Shown here: in pieces, positions 59,600 through 64,000 of the stretch
How positions within the stretch are numbered: the first letter of the stretch is position 1
Layout of the letters: every line of letters starts with the position of its first letter
NCBI RefSeq assembly: GCF_003336245.1
Contig: NZ_QPHM01000001.1
Span: forward strand, 2,546,113-2,610,112
DNA length: 64,000 bases
Direction: 5' to 3'
Origin: Haloplanus salinus
GTDB taxonomy: Archaea > Halobacteriota > Halobacteria > Halobacteriales > Haloferacaceae
The notes under the pieces: generated by a model
Told to the model about the DNA's origin: nothing
The model's database searches: none
The model's input: only the letters and a program-made list of their open reading frames with translations
Position numbers and translations under genes: made by a program

Positions 59600-59624
59600 C
59601 TTCTCCCGCAGCCGTCATCGATCC

Positions 59625-59640
59625 ATCCGCTCCTGTAGAG
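59625..59640 (+). repeat. Copy of tRNA-Leu anticodon/variable-arm segment
   Basis: The 16 bases atccgctcctgtagag match the tRNA at 59493-59508. They are followed, after 80 bases of unrelated sequence, by a 32-base copy of the tRNA 3' end at 59721, so together they look like the two parts of a tRNA 3' half split by an insertion. Confidence 0.7.
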
Positions 59641-59720
59641 TCCCCGTGAGCGACGCGAGCGGGGGCCGGGAAGTCGCAGCCCGGACGCGCAGCGAAGCGA
59701 GCATCCCGGACCGTCTTCCC

Positions 59721-59752
59721 GAGGTCCAAGGGTTCAAATCCCTTCCCTCGCA
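59721..59752 (+). repeat. Copy of tRNA-Leu 3' end (variable arm to discriminator)
   Basis: Thirty-two bases match 59506-59537 of the tRNA exactly. No 5' half is attached, so it is not a functional tRNA. It is the middle of three tRNA 3' ends within 400 bases, and looks like an att-type footprint. Confidence 0.8.
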
Positions 59753-59828
59753 CGCTGGGCGCGAGCGAACCGCGAGCGCCCCGCTGCGACGAAGGAATTT
59801 GAAGCAGGGAGGACGCACGTCCGACCGT

Positions 59829-59912
59829 GGTTCAAATCCCTTCCCTCGCATCGCTCCGGCCCACGCCGGTGGATGCGGAAGACCGCTCTCGGAGCGCTCT
59901 TCCCTCGCAAAC
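59829..59912 (+). repeat. 84-bp perfect direct repeat, copy 2
   Basis: Identical to 59516-59599, but the tRNA body is missing here: only the sequence from the T loop onward is present. The cetZ gene starts 84 bases after it, so the repeated flank has been placed directly in the cetZ upstream region. Confidence 0.9.
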
Positions 59913-59995
59913 TATTCCTTCACCGTAATCCTCGGAGCGACGGCCGTCCGACGACCCCGCGATTCATACTTTCGGCTCGCGTACACGTTGCGCAC

Positions 59996-61162
59996 ATGAA
60001 ACTCGCGCTCGTCGGCGTCGGTCAGGCTGGAGGGAAGATTATGGAGGCGATCGTGTCGTACGACCGCCGTGCCGACGTCGGGTTCGTCGCGGACGCCATC
60101 GCGGTCAACACGGCCCGGGCCGACCTCGTCGGCCTCGACGCCACCCCCCTCGACCGCCGGGTTCTGATCGGCGGCACCCGACTCAAGGGCCACGGGACGG
60201 GGACGGACAACGAACTCGGCGCCGACGTGGCGAGCGAGGACATCGACGAGGTGATGCGCGCCGTCGACGAGGTGGCGGTCCACGACATCGATGCCTTCCT
60301 CGTGATCGCCGGCCTCGGCGGCGGGACGGGGAGCGGCGCCGCGCCCGTGGTCGCCCGTGAACTCCGGCGGCGCTACGCCGAGCCAGTCTACGGGTTGGGT
60401 ATCCTCCCCGGTCGGACGGAAGGGGGCATCTACGCCCTCAACGCCGCCCGCTCGTTCCTGACGTTCGTCGAGCAGGTGGACGATTTGATCCTGTTCGACA
60501 ACGACGCCTGGAGGGAGGGCGGCGAGAGCCTCCGGGCGGGCTACGACCGACTCAACGCGGAGATAGCCCGTCGCCTCGGCGTGCTCTTCTCCGCGGGCGA
60601 AATCACGGCTGGACAGGCGGTCGGCGAGTCGGTCGTCGACGCGAGCGAGATCATCAACACCCTCGGGAACGGCGGGATATCGACGGTCGGCTACGCCGCG
60701 ACGGCGGTCGAGCGCCCGAGAGCGCGCCTGTTTGCCGGACGGAAGCCAGCACCGGACGTGGGCGACGCGACCAACCGGGTCCTGTCGACGGTTCGCCGGG
60801 CCGCGCTCGGACGGCTCACCCTCCCCTGTGAACTCGCGGGTACCGAGCGTGCCCTCCTCGTCGTCGCCGGCCCGCCGGAGTATCTCGACCGCCGGGGCAT
60901 CGAACGCGCCCGTCGCTGGCTCGAAGAGACGACGGGGAGCATGGAGGTCCGTGGTGGCGACTACCCGCTCGACTCCGACTACGTCGCCGCCGTGGTGCTG
61001 TTCTCGGGCGTGACCGAGGTGCCGCGGATCGAGGAACTCAAAGCGCTCGGGGTCGAGGTCCAGCGGCGCATGCGCGAACTCGAAGCCGAGGCGCCCGACG
61101 GTCTCCACGACCTGACGTGGAGCGGCGACGGAGACGGGGACGACCTCGACCCTCTGTTCTGA
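59996..61162 (+). CDS. CetZ-family tubulin-like GTPase
   Basis: A 388-residue tubulin-superfamily protein of the archaeal CetZ group, which controls cell shape and motility in haloarchaea. Motifs: VGVGQAGGKI (6-15), the tubulin signature GGGTGSG (108-114), NGGISTVGY, and the T7-type loop EITAGQAVGESVVDASEI. The tail is acidic (DGDGDDLDPLF). The ATG at 59996 is used. Numbering among CetZ1-CetZ6 needs a phylogeny. Confidence 0.93.
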   Translation: MKLALVGVGQAGGKIMEAIVSYDRRADVGFVADAIAVNTARADLVGLDATPLDRRVLIGGTRLKGHGTGTDNELGADVASEDIDEVMRAVDEVAVHDIDAFLVIAGLGGGTGSGAAPVVARELRRRYAEPVYGLGILPGRTEGGIYALNAARSFLTFVEQVDDLILFDNDAWREGGESLRAGYDRLNAEIARRLGVLFSAGEITAGQAVGESVVDASEIINTLGNGGISTVGYAATAVERPRARLFAGRKPAPDVGDATNRVLSTVRRAALGRLTLPCELAGTERALLVVAGPPEYLDRRGIERARRWLEETTGSMEVRGGDYPLDSDYVAAVVLFSGVTEVPRIEELKALGVEVQRRMRELEAEAPDGLHDLTWSGDGDGDDLDPLF

Positions 61163-61237
61163 GCGAATCGTCGAACGTCGACAGTACGCGCCCGCCGAGG
61201 CGAACGCATATCCCCTCACGTGTCATTGTATTGGCGT

Positions 61238-62272
61238 ATGAGCAACGAGGTCGTGGTGGAGACGGAGACGGACGATGGGCGCTCGCTGCACGGGTGTGAA
61301 CCCCGTGATGCGCCGAGTCCCGCCACGCGCGTACGGAACTGGTGGCACGACCGCGGGAGCGGCGTGGCGTACGACCGTCTCGACGGTCGGCTGTCGGCGT
61401 ACTGTGCGGAGTTCGGTGCGCTGTTGGACGACCTGGATCGCCTCGAAGCGTCCCGGGGCGGCGACGAACCGGCCGTCGACCGGGATTTCGTGGCGCACGT
61501 CGAGACGTTACTCGACAGGTCCGCGCAGCATCTTCAGCACGGTCACATCGATCAGGCGTGGGTCTGCTTTCACGCGGCGCGGCGGATCGACCTCTACGGC
61601 TACGGGGCGTACGACCGACTGTGCGACGGGGAGTCCGAACTGGTTCGGGAGCGCGCCGTGGAGATCCACCGCCAGGCGGCCGGGCGGCTGAGCGGCTGGC
61701 GGGCCGAGGCCGTCTCGGATCTCCTCCTCGATCGGAGCGGGCAGGTTCGACGGGACCCGTCGGTTCACGCGGTGATCCGGGCGCAGTCCCTCGTCGACGG
61801 GGCGAACCAGGACAACCACGCCAAGCGCCGCTACCTCCAGCGGCAGTTGCGCTACCTGCTCGGACTCGGCATCGTCGCGCTGACCGTGTTCCTGTCCGGC
61901 GTGACGTGGGTGAGCCCCCTTGCAGCGTCGGACGTGACGCTCCCGGCGTTCGTCCTGTACGTCCCGCTGGTCGGCGCGCTGGGCGCGACCCTGTTCGGCG
62001 TGCGCTCGACGTCGAAAGTCCCCACGTCGACGAACGTCCCCCAGAACTTCACGCCGCTCGGGCTGGTGCTCGCACGCGTGTTCATCGGCAGCCTCTCGGC
62101 GGTCGCGCTGTATTTCGGCCTCACCGCGGGCGTGATCGACGTGGCCGAAGGTGGGGCACTCACTCCGGCGCTCCTGTTGCTCGTGGCGTTTGCGGCGGGC
62201 TACTCCGAGCGCCTGGCACCGCAGGCGGTCGAGCGGGTGTCCGGGATCACCGAGCGGACCACGCCGAACTGA
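61238..62272 (+). CDS. Membrane protein with long soluble N-terminus
   Basis: A 344-residue protein. Residues 1-190 are soluble, acidic and helical (DRLDGRLSAYCAEFGALLDD, VETLLDRSAQHLQHGHIDQA, FHAARRIDLYGYGAYDRLCD). Four hydrophobic segments follow (about 205-225, 235-255, 280-300 and 310-325). I cannot name the family; it resembles haloarchaeal hypothetical membrane proteins with a sensory-like helical domain. Start at 61238 (MSNEVVVETE) is the ATG six codons inside the first possible one. Confidence 0.7.
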   Translation: MSNEVVVETETDDGRSLHGCEPRDAPSPATRVRNWWHDRGSGVAYDRLDGRLSAYCAEFGALLDDLDRLEASRGGDEPAVDRDFVAHVETLLDRSAQHLQHGHIDQAWVCFHAARRIDLYGYGAYDRLCDGESELVRERAVEIHRQAAGRLSGWRAEAVSDLLLDRSGQVRRDPSVHAVIRAQSLVDGANQDNHAKRRYLQRQLRYLLGLGIVALTVFLSGVTWVSPLAASDVTLPAFVLYVPLVGALGATLFGVRSTSKVPTSTNVPQNFTPLGLVLARVFIGSLSAVALYFGLTAGVIDVAEGGALTPALLLLVAFAAGYSERLAPQAVERVSGITERTTPN

Positions 62273-62390
62273 TCCCGTCCCCGTTCGCCGGGACGGTCGG
62301 GCCAGCCATCGGTACTGGCTTCCGAGAACCCGTACGACGCGCCACCCCGAAGCGCGGGTCTTAACAGCCCACGCCAGCAACGAAGCGGTA

Positions 62391-63425
62391 ATGAGTCAGG
62401 ACGCGTCCACCGACGGCGACCTCCGGAACACGGGACTGTCCCTCAAGCACGACCGGGAGTGGGATTACGAACTCGACCGCATCGTCGACGCGGTCGAGGA
62501 ACGGAACGCCACGAAGGTCGGCCTCCAGTTCCCCGAAGGGCTGAAACGCCGCGGCCCCGCCGTCGCCGACGACCTTCGCGCGCTCACCGACGACGACGTA
62601 ACCTACATGCTCTCGGGGCAGCCGTGTTACGGCGCCTGCGACCTCGACACCTACCTCATGCGCCGGACGGACGTGTTCGTCCACTTCGGCCACTCGCCGA
62701 TGAAGGAGTCGGACAAGATCATCTACGTCCCCCTGTTCTCGAACGTCGACCCATTCCCGATGATGGAGGACGCCCTCGACGAACTCCCCGAGGAGGACGT
62801 GGGTCTCGTCACGACGGCCCAGCACATGAACCGGTTCGAGGAGATGAAAGAGTGGCTCGAATCGGAGGGCTACTCCGTCCACACCCGGAAGGGGGACGAC
62901 CGCCTCACCCACGAGGGGCAGGTGCTCGGCTGTAACTACGCTTCGGCGGACATCGACGCCGATCAGGTGCTCTACGTCGGTGGCGGCAAGTTCCACCCGC
63001 TCGGCCTCGCCATGGAGCATCCGGACAAGAAAGTCGTCATCGCCGACCCGGTCAACAACGTCGTCACCGTCGCGGACACGGAGAAGTTCATGAAACAGCG
63101 CTACGGCGCCGTCCACCGCGCGATGGACGCCGAGAAGTGGGGCGTCATCTTCTGTACGAAGATCGGTCAAGGGCGCTGGGAGATGGCGGAGGAGATAGTC
63201 AACGAGAACGACGACGCCTACCTCATCACGATGGACGAGGTGACGCCGGATCGCCTCCGCAACTTCGACATGGACGCGTTCGTCAACACCGGCTGCCCCC
63301 GAATCACGACCGACGACGGCCCGCAGTTCCACAAGCCGATGCTCACGCCGGGCGAGTACCGCATCGCCGTCGGCGACGAACCCCTCGACTCGCTCTCGTT
63401 CGACACCTTCCACGGTACCTGGTAA
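62391..63425 (+). CDS. dph2: Diphthamide biosynthesis radical-SAM-like enzyme Dph2
   Basis: A 344-residue enzyme that transfers the 3-amino-3-carboxypropyl group of SAM to the conserved His of elongation factor 2. Three candidate cluster cysteines are in place: Cys83 (GACDLD), Cys181 (LGCNYA) and Cys302 (NTGCPR), spaced as in archaeal Dph2, which binds one 4Fe-4S cluster in each subunit of a homodimer. Together with dphB at 34120, it indicates that EF-2 is diphthamide-modified here. Confidence 0.95.
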   Translation: MSQDASTDGDLRNTGLSLKHDREWDYELDRIVDAVEERNATKVGLQFPEGLKRRGPAVADDLRALTDDDVTYMLSGQPCYGACDLDTYLMRRTDVFVHFGHSPMKESDKIIYVPLFSNVDPFPMMEDALDELPEEDVGLVTTAQHMNRFEEMKEWLESEGYSVHTRKGDDRLTHEGQVLGCNYASADIDADQVLYVGGGKFHPLGLAMEHPDKKVVIADPVNNVVTVADTEKFMKQRYGAVHRAMDAEKWGVIFCTKIGQGRWEMAEEIVNENDDAYLITMDEVTPDRLRNFDMDAFVNTGCPRITTDDGPQFHKPMLTPGEYRIAVGDEPLDSLSFDTFHGTW

Positions 63426-63460
63426 TGGTGCTGTTGCGATTAGTGCGATTGGATTAGGGA

Positions 63461-63826
63461 CACCTCGAAAGCCCCGACTCGCTGGAGTCGGGGCCTCGCT
63501 GCGCGCGCTCCCTGCGGTCGCGTGCTTGCGTCACCGGGAGAGCTCCGCTCTCCCGAGCTCACGGCGGCGGAGCCGCCGTGAACGGCCGCCTTCCTCCAGC
63601 GAGTCGCCCCTTTCAGTCCCGCCCGGCGGCGGCCGGTCGGCCAGCCGATGCGGGTGGGACTGAAAGGGGCCGGCGTCTCGGCGTGCCTGGACGACGCAAG
63701 CACCGCAACACAGTGAGGAGCGTGGTTCGAGAGAGCTTCGCTCTCTCGTCATCACGAAAGACGCCCCTGGCGTCTTTCGAACGACAGCGAGTCCTGGGAG
63801 CCGAGACGCCGGGGGCTTTCGAGGTG
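63461..63826. repeat. 366-bp fold-back element with 15-bp terminal inverted repeats
   Basis: The ends are CACCTCGAAAGCCCC (63461-63475) and GGGGCTTTCGAGGTG (63812-63826). Inside are many nested inverted repeats: a 10-bp hairpin at 63471-63494, 9-bp at 63535-63555, 10-bp at 63559-63581, a 20-bp pair with one mismatch at 63606-63625 and 63651-63670, 9-bp at 63728-63748, 11-bp at 63755-63779, and long-range pairs (63476-63487 with 63594-63605; 63522-63532 with 63693-63703; 63672-63681 with 63801-63810). No ORF is convincing. It could be a MITE-like mobile element or a structured RNA or DNA. Confidence 0.75.
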
Positions 63827-63907
63827 GTTACAGATTCGAATGCTTATCTCAACACTACCCCTGGTAATCGCGGCCACGCTTTTCCCCCCGCCTCCCCTCG
63901 CTCCGCC

Positions 63908-64000
63908 ATGGAGTGTGACCCTATCGGTACCGTCCACACCCCCTTCGAGACGACGAGCGAGGCGCCCCGGCAGGGTATCCACGACGACGCCGCGGGCGTC
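63908..64000 (+). CDS. trmO: tRNA methyltransferase TrmO, 5' part only
   Basis: Thirty-one codons before the window ends: MECDPIGTVHTPFETTSEAP, then RQGIHDDAAGV. The IGTVHTPF motif and the conserved APRQG are typical of TrmO (TsaA/VirR-like), a SAM-dependent enzyme that methylates N6-threonylcarbamoyladenosine at tRNA position 37. The rest of the gene lies outside. The assignment rests on a short stretch. Confidence 0.75.
   Translation, partial: MECDPIGTVHTPFETTSEAPRQGIHDDAAGV

Noticed and set aside
63440..63760. ORFs within the fold-back element
   Set aside because: They are crossed by inverted repeats, lack start signals and have no recognisable domain, so a transposase is not present.
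1..64000. CRISPR arrays, IS transposases, rRNA operons, replication origin
   Set aside because: No regularly spaced short repeats, no transposase motifs, no rRNA sequence and no orc1/cdc6 gene were seen.

Overview
The window is chromosomal DNA from a halophilic archaeon (class Halobacteria). The evidence is very high G+C with G/C-rich third codon positions, acidic predicted proteins rich in Asp and Glu, TATA boxes 25-30 bases upstream of start codons (leaderless transcripts), many ATGA or TGATG gene overlaps, and haloarchaeal markers: archaeosortase A, HalX and HalOD1 domains, CetZ, halocyanin, a bacterio-opsin-activator type regulator, the lsm-rpl37e pair and twin-arginine lipoproteins. The genus cannot be fixed from this sequence alone.

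Layout. 0-9 kb: a short EamA-type membrane protein, a PfkB kinase, then a six-gene minus-strand operon (two von Willebrand A membrane proteins, a coiled-coil protein, a membrane protein, MoxR ATPase, DUF58). 9.2-14.9 kb: an Lrp regulator and aminotransferase, then an unusual cluster of a Rossmann-like protein, a 707-residue CHAT (caspase-like) protease, a convergent 111-residue peptide made of seven near-identical repeats, and a HalX response regulator. 15-23 kb: guaB, a MacB-like ABC exporter, a LolA-like protein, DUF5794, Usp, acylphosphatase, pyruvoyl arginine decarboxylase and LysW. 23-34 kb: ferredoxin, ferritin-like protein, DUF3179 lipoprotein, small regulators, a LOV-like PAS protein without the photoactive cysteine, a malic-enzyme remnant, and Usp genes around a duplicated membrane protein.

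34-46 kb: dphB, artA with a 29-residue partner, a P19-like lipoprotein beside a DyP-peroxidase-like Tat protein (an EfeO/EfeB-like pair), regulators, tRNA-Leu(GAG) with a duplicated 3' end, a MoaD-like protein with a Bat-type regulator, halocyanin, purF, rpl37e and lsm. 46-56 kb: rtcB and archease (RNA ligation), a GNAT enzyme, an eIF2B-like protein, a hydrolase, and an Hsp20-like protein translationally coupled to Cdc48. 56-64 kb: CBS protein, amidase, tRNA-Leu(CAA) followed by repeated copies of its 3' end, cetZ, dph2, a 366-bp fold-back element, and the start of trmO.

Most of the window is core housekeeping and envelope physiology. The accessory-looking parts are the CHAT/repeat-peptide cluster, the two tRNA-Leu loci with duplicated 3' ends, the malic-enzyme relic and the fold-back element. 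The CHAT protease with its repeat peptide is the best candidate for an undescribed system: I infer, but cannot show, that the repeat peptide is its substrate or effector.
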